Source: Clostridium chromiireducens (GTDB taxonomy: Bacteria; Bacillota; Clostridia; Clostridiales; Clostridiaceae). Taken from it: DNA of 50,842 nt. The number at the start of each line of letters is the position of its first letter. Positions within the stretch are counted from its first letter, which is position 1. Below, in pieces: positions 17,817-27,900 of the stretch. The position numbers and the translations under genes are program-made. The stretch spans positions 1-50,842 of the forward strand of contig NZ_MZGT01000043.1 of assembly GCF_002029255.1 (NCBI RefSeq), written 5' to 3'. The notes under the pieces are model-generated. The model saw only the letters and a list, made by a program, of their open reading frames with translations, had not been told where the DNA came from and did not search any database.

Positions 17817-19028
17817 ATGAATAAAATAAAAGAAAAAATTCATTTGGGTAAGAGTGAAGACAATAAAAAGAAAATAGATTTAAGTAAAATTAAAGAATTA
17901 ATGAATGTTGATATTAAAGATATTAAAGCTAAATTATTAAAAAACAGTAATAATAATAAAAAAAAATATTTTAATAAATCAGAGAAAAAGAGAAAAGTAG
18001 TAGCGTTTGATATAGGAAATACAAGTACTAAAATTGTTGAAGGCATTTACTATAAAGAAAACTTGTCAGTAAGTAAATTTATAAGAATTCCAACTCCTAA
18101 GGAAGCAATTTCAGATGGAGCAATAGTTAATAAGGAAATTTTGATTTCAAGATTACAACAAACCCTATCTGAAAACTCTATAAGTGCTAGGGAAGGAATA
18201 TGTACAAGTAATTCTACTTCAATTATAAATAGAGAAATTATGATTCCTAAGGTTGAAGATGATGAAATAGAAACTGTAGTTAGATACGAAATTCAACAAT
18301 ATTTACCTATAAACTTAGATGATTATGTACTTCAAACTAATATTTTAGGCGAGGAAAAGTTTCAAGAGAATCAAAAGTTAAACGTTCGTGCTATTGCATA
18401 TCCAGAGAAAATGGCTAGAGGATATTATGAATTTTTAGAATTATTAAATTTAAAGCCATATGCATTAGATGTTAATTATAATGCATTAAATAAATTAATT
18501 AATTATGTAGATATCATTAATGAATATGAATATAATCCTAAAGAATCAATTGTTTTCATAGATATGGGAGCAACGAGTCTTGATGTTAACATATATAATG
18601 AAGGTGTTTTAAAATTTACAAGAATAATAAAGAATGGTGGAATTGATATTGATGAAATATTAATTCAAATGTTAAACATTTCAAAAGATGAAGTTGAACA
18701 ATACAAACAAAGAAATATAAACTTAAGAGAAGAAAATCTCAGCACCCAAAATGGAGATGTAGTAAATGAAATTGATGACTGGATTGATAAAATAGAAAAA
18801 GTAATACAATTTTATAAAAATAAAAATATGGGGATTGGTGTAGATAAGGTCTTTATTTACGGAGGTACATCTAAGATAAAAGGACTAAGTGAGTATATGA
18901 CTTCGAAATTATCAATAAGTGTGGCAAGGATTCAAAGTATTCCCAAAATAGATTTTAACTATAGTAATGAAACATATGAATCTATTGACAGCTTTATTAA
19001 TGCAATAGGTTCAATAATAAGGTTGTAG
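17817..19028 (+). CDS. pilM: PilM, actin-like T4P assembly protein
   Basis: A cytoplasmic actin/FtsA-fold protein that binds the PilN N-terminus and links the motor to the PilNO frame. 403 aa. The ATP-binding fold is seen in VVAFDIGNTSTKIVEG (phosphate 1, about residue 61), VFIDMGATSLDVNIY (phosphate 2) and FIYGGTSKIKG (adenosine motif). Residues 1-60 are an added, highly Lys-rich segment not found in typical PilM proteins. ATG 17817 follows GGTGGGGG. It lies 13 bp before pilN. The function of the basic extension is unknown. Confidence 0.9.
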   Translation: MNKIKEKIHLGKSEDNKKKIDLSKIKELMNVDIKDIKAKLLKNSNNNKKKYFNKSEKKRKVVAFDIGNTSTKIVEGIYYKENLSVSKFIRIPTPKEAISDGAIVNKEILISRLQQTLSENSISAREGICTSNSTSIINREIMIPKVEDDEIETVVRYEIQQYLPINLDDYVLQTNILGEEKFQENQKLNVRAIAYPEKMARGYYEFLELLNLKPYALDVNYNALNKLINYVDIINEYEYNPKESIVFIDMGATSLDVNIYNEGVLKFTRIIKNGGIDIDEILIQMLNISKDEVEQYKQRNINLREENLSTQNGDVVNEIDDWIDKIEKVIQFYKNKNMGIGVDKVFIYGGTSKIKGLSEYMTSKLSISVARIQSIPKIDFNYSNETYESIDSFINAIGSIIRL

Positions 19029-19041
19029 GGGAGGCGTAAAA

Positions 19042-19599
19042 GTGAGAGATATAAACTTTTTTAGTTATTATCAAGGAAAAAATCAAGAAAAGAAAGATGA
19101 AAAAATATATTTTTATATAGCTTATGGAATATTAACTTTAGTAATTTTAATAACGGTTATCATAAATTCAATTAAAATTTTGACTCTAAATAATCAAATA
19201 AAAAGTTATACTGAAAAATTAAATGCTGCAGATATACAAGCACAACTCAAAGAGGCTGACGAAGTAAACGGGAAAATAGAAACTTTGAGTAAATATGAGA
19301 GCAGTTTGTCGGAAGTGTCTAATTCCATTGCTAAGAATGACATTGTAACAGATGATTTATTAAATGATATATCTAGTACAATTCCAAGTAATGTTTCTTT
19401 TAAAAGTTTTAAAATAGAAGGTTATGATTTAACAATAAGTGGAGTTTCACATGATAGGGAAGCTGTTAGTGAATTTGAACATAATTTAAAAGGTTTATCT
19501 GAAATAAAAAGTGTTCATGTAATAAACATAAATAATAGTAATGCAGTAGGTGAAGATTATTCCTTTGATATGACTTGTGTGTTAAAGGAGGTTAAATAA
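19042..19599 (+). CDS. pilN: PilN-like T4P assembly protein
   Basis: 185 aa. The N-terminus begins RDINFFSYYQ, matching the conserved cytoplasmic PilN motif (INLLP-like) that docks into PilM. One transmembrane helix is about residues 25-48, followed by a coiled coil (50-90) and a ferredoxin-like extracytoplasmic domain. GTG start 19042 after GGGAGGCG. Only one base separates its stop from the next ATG, so pilN and pilO are translationally close. With no outer membrane or PilP/PilQ, the PilMNO frame here must work in a single-membrane cell. Confidence 0.88.
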   Translation: MRDINFFSYYQGKNQEKKDEKIYFYIAYGILTLVILITVIINSIKILTLNNQIKSYTEKLNAADIQAQLKEADEVNGKIETLSKYESSLSEVSNSIAKNDIVTDDLLNDISSTIPSNVSFKSFKIEGYDLTISGVSHDREAVSEFEHNLKGLSEIKSVHVININNSNAVGEDYSFDMTCVLKEVK

Positions 19600-19600
19600 T

Positions 19601-20905
19601 ATGAAAATAAGTAAAAGAGAAAAGCTAATGCTACTTATCTTAGGTTTTTTCGCTGTAGGAATTTTATATTATGAATTTGGTTATGCAGCCCTTACTAAGG
19701 CTGTAGAAGAAAAAACTAAGGCGAAAAATCAAGTTGAAGAAAAATATAATAAGGCTATGGAAACTATAGATTCTATAGAACTTCAAAGAAGTAAAGTAAA
19801 AGTATTAAATGCTAAGATAACAAGTCAGGCTAATCCATTGTATCCTACAATAAGTCAAGAGCATATAATATTAGAACTCGACAAGTTAATGAAAGATAGC
19901 GGATTAGAAGGTGGAATGACCTTTGAAACCGTAGAAGTCAAAGGGGTAGAATCAATTAAAGAATCGCAGAAAGATAAAGAGTTACCAGAAAGCTCTTTGC
20001 AAAAAGATGCGGATGAATATAATTATAAATACGGGGAAGCAAAAGACGAAAAAAATACTATAAGCAAAGAAAATGATACTAAAGATTCTAATTCAAATAA
20101 TCAAAGTTTAAAAAATGCTAACAATAATACTTCAAATACAAGTAATAATAACAATTCTAATTCTACAAAAGATAAGAAACAAAGTGACTCAAATACCATA
20201 GCTCAACTCAAAATTAATTTGAATTTTAATGGTAGTTATGATGCAGTGATTAAATTTTTGAATTCTATTGGAGAATACGATAGAAAAATTCCAATTTACA
20301 ACATTAGTATAAATGAAAAGAGTTTAGATGAGGTGGCTGGTTCGTTGAATATGACCATATACTCTATTCCTAAGATAGATGAAGATATAGAGAGTTATTT
20401 AAAGTGGAGTTTAAATAATACCTATGGAAAATCACAACCTTTTAATGTAGGAAGTACTGCTGGAGCTGGAATAAAAGCGAATACAGATGTTGCTGATTTT
20501 ATGGTTTCAGTTAAATCAGCAACATCAGAGTTACCAACAATTATAATGGGTAAGGCTAATGATCTATTAAGAACTACTTATGCTTATGCTGATGGGAATA
20601 ATGAAGAGAATGCTGAAATTACATTAACTCTGAAGGATAATAAATATTATTATAAATATAAGACTAAGAATGATAAAATTCCTATAGATTATAGTGATCC
20701 AGGAAACGAATTTGTACCTAATAGTGAAAATATAGTTTTAAATATATCAAGTGAAAACAGAATCACATCTAATGATAAATCTGGATTAAAATTAAAAATA
20801 GTTAATAATACAGATAAGTTAGTAAAGATAACTGTAAGTGGAGATGATGTTAAAGAACCAAGAGTTTCAATTGACGGTGATAGTAAAAATATAAGCGTTA
20901 ATTAA
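19601..20905 (+). CDS. pilO: PilO-like protein with long C-terminal extension
   Basis: Assigned by position after pilN and by architecture: a short cytoplasmic tail, one transmembrane helix (about 8-28), a coiled coil (33-75) and a PilO-like ferredoxin domain. At 434 aa it is about twice the usual PilO length. An Asn/Ser/Lys-rich, probably disordered stretch (about 130-200) interrupts the domain, and about 150 extra C-terminal residues include a beta-rich region. ATG 19601 has GGAGG upstream, inside the pilN end. The extension is outside the membrane and may replace contacts made by PilP in Gram-negative systems; that is inference. Confidence 0.78.
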   Translation: MKISKREKLMLLILGFFAVGILYYEFGYAALTKAVEEKTKAKNQVEEKYNKAMETIDSIELQRSKVKVLNAKITSQANPLYPTISQEHIILELDKLMKDSGLEGGMTFETVEVKGVESIKESQKDKELPESSLQKDADEYNYKYGEAKDEKNTISKENDTKDSNSNNQSLKNANNNTSNTSNNNNSNSTKDKKQSDSNTIAQLKINLNFNGSYDAVIKFLNSIGEYDRKIPIYNISINEKSLDEVAGSLNMTIYSIPKIDEDIESYLKWSLNNTYGKSQPFNVGSTAGAGIKANTDVADFMVSVKSATSELPTIIMGKANDLLRTTYAYADGNNEENAEITLTLKDNKYYYKYKTKNDKIPIDYSDPGNEFVPNSENIVLNISSENRITSNDKSGLKLKIVNNTDKLVKITVSGDDVKEPRVSIDGDSKNISVN

Positions 20906-20920
20906 GAGTAGGTGAAATTT

Positions 20921-21856
20921 ATGAAAAATAATCATAAAAAACATAGAGGATTCACTTTGTTAGAGATGGTAATAGGCATTACTTTGTTGGCAATGTTGAT
21001 TATTCCTGCATATTCAATAATAATATCAACTATGGACAGTAATAAACAGGCAAAGGTAAAACAATTTGCTGCATTGCAGGGACAGGAGATTTTTGAAAAA
21101 ATTCAGAGTGAAAAAATAGAGCCGCGTATAGATGAAGAAGGAAATATTACTGGAATTAGTAAGATTGGTACTTTAGTTATTCCAGAGGGAAAAAATGAGG
21201 CGACACAGACGGTTGATCAGATATATAAAGTCACAGTTAAAGTAGTTAAAAATGAAGATATAACTTTGGCTAAAGAAATCACCGCAGGAATTACAACTAA
21301 TGATTTAAAAGTTGATTTAAGTGGAACTACTGCTTCTAATTCTACTTCTATACAAGTTAAATCAGATAATAATAATGATAAAGATGATGGGAAATTAAAT
21401 ATTCATAATTTAGACACAACTTTAAAATTAGTTATAAATACTATGACAAAAGGAAATCAAAAAATAGTAGTCGTTAAAGATAGCGGCAATAATGATATTC
21501 TAACTTATCCAGTAACGGTAACTGATGAAAATAAGAGTAATCAAATAAAGCTAGTGTTAAATTTTGATGGGTATGAAGTTGTAAGTAATACTGATTCAAC
21601 TAAATTAAAAACGGTTGAAGTAAGTGTATACAATCAAGATGATAATCGCTTGAATTTGTTTTTACAAAAGTCAACAAATTTAGATGTGCAAGTAGATACT
21701 AAACTTGGAGATGTCAGAGTTTATGATAATCGTTCATTGAATCCTTCTAAGCTTGGAGAATTATATAATATAAACATAACAGTAACTAAAGAAGAAGATG
21801 GGAAAGAGATAGAAATATTTTCTGGAAAAAGCAGCCAAAATATAAATATTAATTAG
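20921..21856 (+). CDS. Minor pilin, PilV/GspI-like
   Basis: A class III/IV prepilin-type protein. Leader MKNNHKKHRG, then FTLLE with Glu5 and a hydrophobic helix to about residue 40. I prefer ATG 20921 (311 aa) because AGGTG ends 6 nt upstream; the GTG at 20912 overlaps that site. The mature domain is large and beta-rich with many Lys, Asn and Thr. No Cys are seen. Its location with two other atypical pilins suggests a minor pilin that primes assembly or sits at the tip. The PilV label is by position and size, not clear homology. Confidence 0.82.
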   Translation: MKNNHKKHRGFTLLEMVIGITLLAMLIIPAYSIIISTMDSNKQAKVKQFAALQGQEIFEKIQSEKIEPRIDEEGNITGISKIGTLVIPEGKNEATQTVDQIYKVTVKVVKNEDITLAKEITAGITTNDLKVDLSGTTASNSTSIQVKSDNNNDKDDGKLNIHNLDTTLKLVINTMTKGNQKIVVVKDSGNNDILTYPVTVTDENKSNQIKLVLNFDGYEVVSNTDSTKLKTVEVSVYNQDDNRLNLFLQKSTNLDVQVDTKLGDVRVYDNRSLNPSKLGELYNINITVTKEEDGKEIEIFSGKSSQNININ

Positions 21857-21867
21857 GCGGTGATTAA

Positions 21868-24213
21868 ATGATAAGGAAAAAAAGAGGCTCTAGTTTAATT
21901 ATGGTAGTTATTATTTCTGGTATTTTAATTACGGTAGGAACAGCTATGCTATCAATGTCAGTTGGGGATTACAAAAGGAGAGTAGTAGAAAGTACAAGAA
22001 TAAAAAATTTATATTCATCAGAATCAGGATTAGATGCTGCGTATAATATACTTGTAAAAACTTTTGATGCGGCAGCTATATATGGAGTTAATGAAATAGA
22101 GAGATACAAAGAAACAGAAGCGATTATTAATATAGATACTGAAATACAAGAAATAAAAGACAGTACTACAATTACCAATAAAGATGAACAAATAAAAGAA
22201 CAGGAAGCTGAAAAGGATAGAAGGATTAATGAACATTTTAAAGAAGTTTTCAGTACGTTTATATATAAGGAAAACGCAGTTGAATCAGTGAATTCAGATA
22301 TTCCAACTAATGAAGATGAACTTAGAAAATCTATAAACGGAAAAAAATATGTTGCTTTTAATGAAGATGGAACAGAAGCATATCGACATGTGACTTTAAA
22401 TGTAGACGATGGAGAAGACGATGAAGCAGATCTTTCGGTTGCTATAGAAGGTAATTATAAAATAACAATAACGTCTAATTATAGAACAATAGATACGAAT
22501 GTAAAGGCAACAACTAAAAGAACACTTCAATCAACATATAATATGACAGTACCAAATTATAAAGATATTGTATTTAGTGAACGAAAAGTAGAATTACCTA
22601 AGTACACATTTTTGAATGATAAAGCAATAATTGTTGGTGGAAATATGAATGTAATAGATTCTCCTCTTTCTGTTACAGGAAATATATTTATTCAAGGCAA
22701 TGGATATAATGATATAGATGTAGATGGGATAGATAGGGCGTATAATAAATATAATGGTGGAATAGTTCTAGATGCATCTACAAATAAGAAAAAAGTTATA
22801 TTTAATGGAGATGTTGTTACAGGAAAAACTTTTAATATTAGAAATTATGTAGAATCAACTATAAATGGAAATCTATACGCTATGAATGTTTACGCAGGTA
22901 ATGAAAATGCAGCAGATGATTCAGCCCGATATTCAACTTTATATGTTAGTAAGACTTCGCCCGATAAGATACAAGATGTGGAAAGAGAAGTTGTAGTAGA
23001 TAATGATATTACTTTAAAGGCTGATAATACTAATATTATAATAGATAAGTTTTTTGGAATCAATGATAAGAATTTAAAATATAGTTATGAAACAAGAAGC
23101 AATGGAAGAAATGAGTCTGATAGACCATTAGGCAGAACATCTAGTAGTATTATAGTTAATGCACATCAAAATTCTGGTGTTAAAATTATTACGGAAGCCT
23201 ATATTATGGGAGTGGCTCATATTAATACTGATAAAACAGTTACAACAAATGGATATACTACTGGTGAATCTACAGGTGTTAAAGGTAATTATATAGCATA
23301 TGCACTACCGGATGTTGATCAAGATGGTAATATTGAATCTGTTGATAATTATGGTCAATTACAATTGTTAAAAGAAGATAATGTTATCATAAAAAGTGAA
23401 TACTTTAAGAAATATTGGGAAGGAAAATTACCAGTAGAAAATACTGGTGGAATTGAGCTTCCAGAAACGACTAGAGACCATCCAGAAAGAAAGACATGGT
23501 CTCTAGGTGCAAGAGTATATAAAGACTCTAACAATGTTGTTAAAGTTGAAGACAGTAGCTATCGTTTAAACGGTATTCCTTCAGTTATAGGTGAGAAACA
23601 AAAAATATTTGCTTCAAAAGTATATCATATTGACGGAGAAACATTAACTGATACTGATTTACAAGCTTTATATGACGCATTAGGTCATGAAAAAGACGAG
23701 GTGAGTGATTTAATGTCTATAGAAAATGCACTTCAAAGTTATAAGGATGAGAATCCAATTTTCTTTAAAAACTCTGCAGATACATCAGACAAATCAAATC
23801 AAAGAAATAATAATGAAAAAGCTATATTTACTGATAAGGATATAATAATTACAGCTTCAGACACAGAAGATATAGAGAGTGATGCTAATAGTATAACAAT
23901 AAAGGTACATAATAGTACTAATACTTTAAATGCATTTGTGGCTACATCTGGAAAGGTTACTATTGACGGTAATGTTAATTTTAAGGGTAATATAATTGCT
24001 GAATGTGATTTAGATATTACTGGAAGTGATCAAACAACTATAGAATATAATAAAGAGTTATCAGACAGAATACAAGCTTCAAATGTTGATCTTTTTTCTT
24101 CTGTATTTGGAAATGGAACTATAGAAGCTGAGCCTGGAACTACTCTAGGTAGTTTGAATGTAGAATATGATGTGAATAAATTTATAAAAAATGGAATATG
24201 GAAGATTGTTTAG
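21868..24213 (+). CDS. Large PilX/GspK-like minor pilin lacking Glu5
   Basis: 781 aa, unusually large. It starts with a short basic leader (MIRKKRG) followed by SSLIMVVIISGILITVGTAMLSMS, the PilX_N type of N-terminus with no Glu at position 5, as in GspK or PilX proteins that cap pseudopilus tips. Residues 80-130 are a charged coiled coil. From about 230 on, repeated short beta strands with Asn/Gly turns (GGNMNV, GNIFIQGN, GDVVTGK, GNLYAMN) suggest a beta-helix, recurring near 690-740. ATG 21868 follows AGGCGG. It starts 11 bp after the previous gene. A tip-located adhesin-like minor pilin is a fair reading. Confidence 0.82.
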   Translation: MIRKKRGSSLIMVVIISGILITVGTAMLSMSVGDYKRRVVESTRIKNLYSSESGLDAAYNILVKTFDAAAIYGVNEIERYKETEAIINIDTEIQEIKDSTTITNKDEQIKEQEAEKDRRINEHFKEVFSTFIYKENAVESVNSDIPTNEDELRKSINGKKYVAFNEDGTEAYRHVTLNVDDGEDDEADLSVAIEGNYKITITSNYRTIDTNVKATTKRTLQSTYNMTVPNYKDIVFSERKVELPKYTFLNDKAIIVGGNMNVIDSPLSVTGNIFIQGNGYNDIDVDGIDRAYNKYNGGIVLDASTNKKKVIFNGDVVTGKTFNIRNYVESTINGNLYAMNVYAGNENAADDSARYSTLYVSKTSPDKIQDVEREVVVDNDITLKADNTNIIIDKFFGINDKNLKYSYETRSNGRNESDRPLGRTSSSIIVNAHQNSGVKIITEAYIMGVAHINTDKTVTTNGYTTGESTGVKGNYIAYALPDVDQDGNIESVDNYGQLQLLKEDNVIIKSEYFKKYWEGKLPVENTGGIELPETTRDHPERKTWSLGARVYKDSNNVVKVEDSSYRLNGIPSVIGEKQKIFASKVYHIDGETLTDTDLQALYDALGHEKDEVSDLMSIENALQSYKDENPIFFKNSADTSDKSNQRNNNEKAIFTDKDIIITASDTEDIESDANSITIKVHNSTNTLNAFVATSGKVTIDGNVNFKGNIIAECDLDITGSDQTTIEYNKELSDRIQASNVDLFSSVFGNGTIEAEPGTTLGSLNVEYDVNKFIKNGIWKIV

Positions 24214-24242
24214 TAAAAAATAAGTAAGGATGTGAGACGGAT

Positions 24243-24791
24243 TTGATAAGTAATAGAAAAAAAAAAGGGTTTACGGTAATGGAACTTGTAATTGTTATGA
24301 CATTAACAGTTGCTATTTTAGGAATAATATGGACGATGGTTAGTGTAAGTAATGAAATAATTTCAGATGTTGTTATTGAATCCGACTTACAAAGGGAAAG
24401 ACAAGCAATTCAAGAAGAATTAAGTAAAATTGGAATGGAAGCTAATGGGATTGAACCTATAGATGAAGGTGATATTGATGTTGCAGGTGAAGTAAAAAAA
24501 ATAACAATTAATTCATACTACAAACATACATCTCCCCATGGATTCGAAATTTTGAAGGAATATTCAGGAGAAAACTATAAAAATGGAAACAATAGATACA
24601 ATCTTAAAGTTGATAAAATTCCATTTTCAACTAATGTTGAAAGCATAAAAATAATAAATAAAGATAATATTAGTGAAAATAATTATATTGATTTAACGAT
24701 TAAATTAAGGAAAGATAGAAATTATAATGATAAACCGATAACTTATGATATAAATGTAAGAACTGTATTTAGAAATAAAAATAAAACTTAG
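24243..24791 (+). CDS. Minor pilin, PilW/GspJ-like
   Basis: 182 aa. Leader LISNRKKKG, then FTVMELVIVMTLTVAILGIIW with Glu5 present. TTG start at 24243 preceded by GGATGTGAGACGG; no ATG or GTG with a better site lies near. The rest is a small beta-rich domain. It lies 29 bp after the Glu-less pilin, completing a three-minor-pilin set (I/J/K-like) that in other T4P and type II systems forms a priming tip complex. Confidence 0.82.
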   Translation: MISNRKKKGFTVMELVIVMTLTVAILGIIWTMVSVSNEIISDVVIESDLQRERQAIQEELSKIGMEANGIEPIDEGDIDVAGEVKKITINSYYKHTSPHGFEILKEYSGENYKNGNNRYNLKVDKIPFSTNVESIKIINKDNISENNYIDLTIKLRKDRNYNDKPITYDINVRTVFRNKNKT

Positions 24792-24945
24792 TATTTAAAT
24801 TTATTTAAAAAAAGAAGCGTAGTAATATGTAAATGGTAGTATTTATATTAATATATTATGCCATAAATATCTGCTAGAACCTGTATTATAACAAGATAAT
24901 TTATAATGTATTAATAAAAAATTTGTAACAAGGGGGGAGATATGG

Positions 24946-27900
24946 ATGAAAATAAAAATGAAATATAATAAGAAATATGGAATATTAAGTTTCATTATGG
25001 TTATTACATTTATATTAAATACAATATTAGCACTTAGAGTGAATGCTACAGTTAATCCACCTCAAATTAATGTAAATGTTTCACTTACACCTAATCCGGC
25101 ACAAAAAGGACAACCTATTACTGTTAGAGGGACTATAACGCCACAGCAATTTGAGACAGATATTCCCAATAAAGAAATAGTATTGGTTTTGGATGTATCT
25201 GGTAGTATGAAAGATGAAGTAACTAATTTATGTGATAACACTGGAGACTATTATTGTGATGATTGTAGGAAATATTTAGATGAGACTCCTGAAGAACATA
25301 AAAATGAACAACCTTATATTAATCATACAGTTACGTCGTATTGGTGGGGGAAGAATTATTATTATTGTAATGATTGTAGAGAATGGATAGATGAAGATCA
25401 ACAGACACATAGAAATGCCAAACCATATTTTAAACACAATATTAGAAAGACAACTTATTGTTCAGAACATAACAAGAACGGTGCGCATAAAAGTACAAAA
25501 ATATATGAACTAAAAAAAGCAGCTAAAAATTTTGTTGATAAAATGAAGAACGTACCGAATTTAAAAATTGGAATAGTAACATATTCTGATACGGCAGATA
25601 TAGAGAAAGCTTCTATTAATAATAATGATACAGCTTTAATACCTGCTGCTTATGTTGACCAATTAAATGAAATAATTGATGATTTAAATGCAGATGGAGG
25701 AACAAATACAGGTGAAGGTTTAAGAAAAGCAACTTATCTATTAAGTAAGAGTAATCAGAATGATAGTACAGCCAACAAAACCGTGATACTTATGTCAGAT
25801 GGTATACCAACTTTTTATACAAAGATTAATAATTCAAATAATAATTATTATTTGAATACAGATACAGAAACGACTGGAACGATTTCGGATAGTGGCGATG
25901 GAAAGGCAGATACATCTGATTTTAAAGATTTAAAATATGCTAAAGCTATAGGTGAAATCATCAAAAATAAAGGATACAATGCATTTTGTATTGGATATGG
26001 AATGAATAATGATGGAGTAGATAGGATGAGGCAAATTCAAGGTTCTATGACTGGTAAAAATATGAATGACACCTCGACTACAGACCAACAAAAGGGTTTT
26101 TATCCGACTAGTGATGGATCTATAGAAGGAGTTTTTGGTACAATAGCAGATCAAATAATTGATACTTATACTATAACGAATGTTAAATTTAATTTAAATC
26201 TTCCAAGTGAGTTTCAATTAGATGGTGGTGGAAATATTGTTTCGGTAGATAACATTACTTATAGGAAAGTTTCGCAAACTGGTAATAAGATAATATATAA
26301 TGCACAACCAGTTCCTTTTTCTTTTACTTTGAATGCTACTAGAGCTGGAACATATACATTGTTTAATGATTCAACATTAACCTATCAATTTAATGGTACG
26401 CCTATAACAAATGATAATATAAATAGTATAAACATTACTATAACTGATACTACTACTGCTACTAGTGATAAAGTTACTATGAAAGTGAGTGATTCTTCGG
26501 GGACAATTAATAAAATTTATGATTCTACAGTTAATACTTCTAATTATGTTATTGATAATAACGGAGAAGTATATAAATTATATGGTAAAGCAAATGTTTC
26601 AATGAATGTTGCGAATTCACAAGCCACTGATTTGAAATATAGATTTGTAAAAGAGGGACAGGAGTCTAGTGAAAGTGATTGGCAATATATAGCATTAACT
26701 GGAGATGTAGATACCGCACATCCAGGATATCTAACTCAAATGCCATATGATGTATCTCATATGCCATTAATGAGTAATGATGCAATGTGGAGTAATAGAA
26801 ATGAAGTGTATAAGACTCCATTCGCTGATAAAACAGGGCTAATAAGTACCGGTGTTACTTCAGCAAATGCAGAATATGTAACAAGTGAAAATGTTAGAAA
26901 CAAAGATGGGAATATAATAACTAGGTGGGTACCTAAGACTTTATTTGTTAATAACCAGTATGTTGAGGCGTATGCTAGTGGTTATAAAGAATCAAGAAAA
27001 ACGTGGGGATATATAAAAGTAAATCAAACAGGAAACTATTACTTCAAAGCTTATTCAGATGATGGCTTTTATGGAACCATTACTGTTAATGGAGAATTAA
27101 AAGTTTTAGGTGATTCCTTTGAGCCAAGAGGGGTTAGTGATTCTGGACTAACTGATACTAACGCAATAGCATTAGTAAAAGATGTATATTATCCAATATA
27201 TCTTGAATATTTTAACTGGGGTGGATCTGCTGCCTTTAGAATTGAGAGTAGTTTAGGTAATAAAAATAATTATCAACTAATCGGATCATCTTCGAGTAAC
27301 TGCACATTATATCCATCTAAGAGCGATTCTCCTATAGAAACAGGAAATAATATATTTATGGGAGCTACAACTGTAAATTTTAAAACTGAACCAGGAATAT
27401 ATACAATTGAATATGCTCTATTAAAAGAAAAAAGTGCTAGTACAACGTCACAAACAGAGTATGATGAAATTAGTACAGGTAGTTTTGGAAAATTTGAAGT
27501 AGAAGAAAGATTTAATGAGCTAAGTAAATCTTTTTCAAAAAATCCGATTGAAAAAGGTGAACATTTTAATATAAACTATACTTTAACGCCGAAACCGATA
27601 AAATTAACTGATTTATATAAAGGGAATGATAGTAGTAATAAGCCGAGTTCGTTATATGTAAAAAATGTAATACTAACAGACGAATTACCACAAGGGTTAG
27701 TTCTTGCAGAGACTACTAATTCAACAAGTATAAATAAAGTTGCAGATATAGAATATAAATATAATTCACAAAGTGATAAATATGAAGCAAATGAATATAC
27801 TTTTAATGTTAGTGTAAAACCAAAAGATTCAAATGTAGATAGTGTTAGTTTTAATGAAAGCGGACAAATTGATTACCGTGATATTTCATTAAAAGATGAC

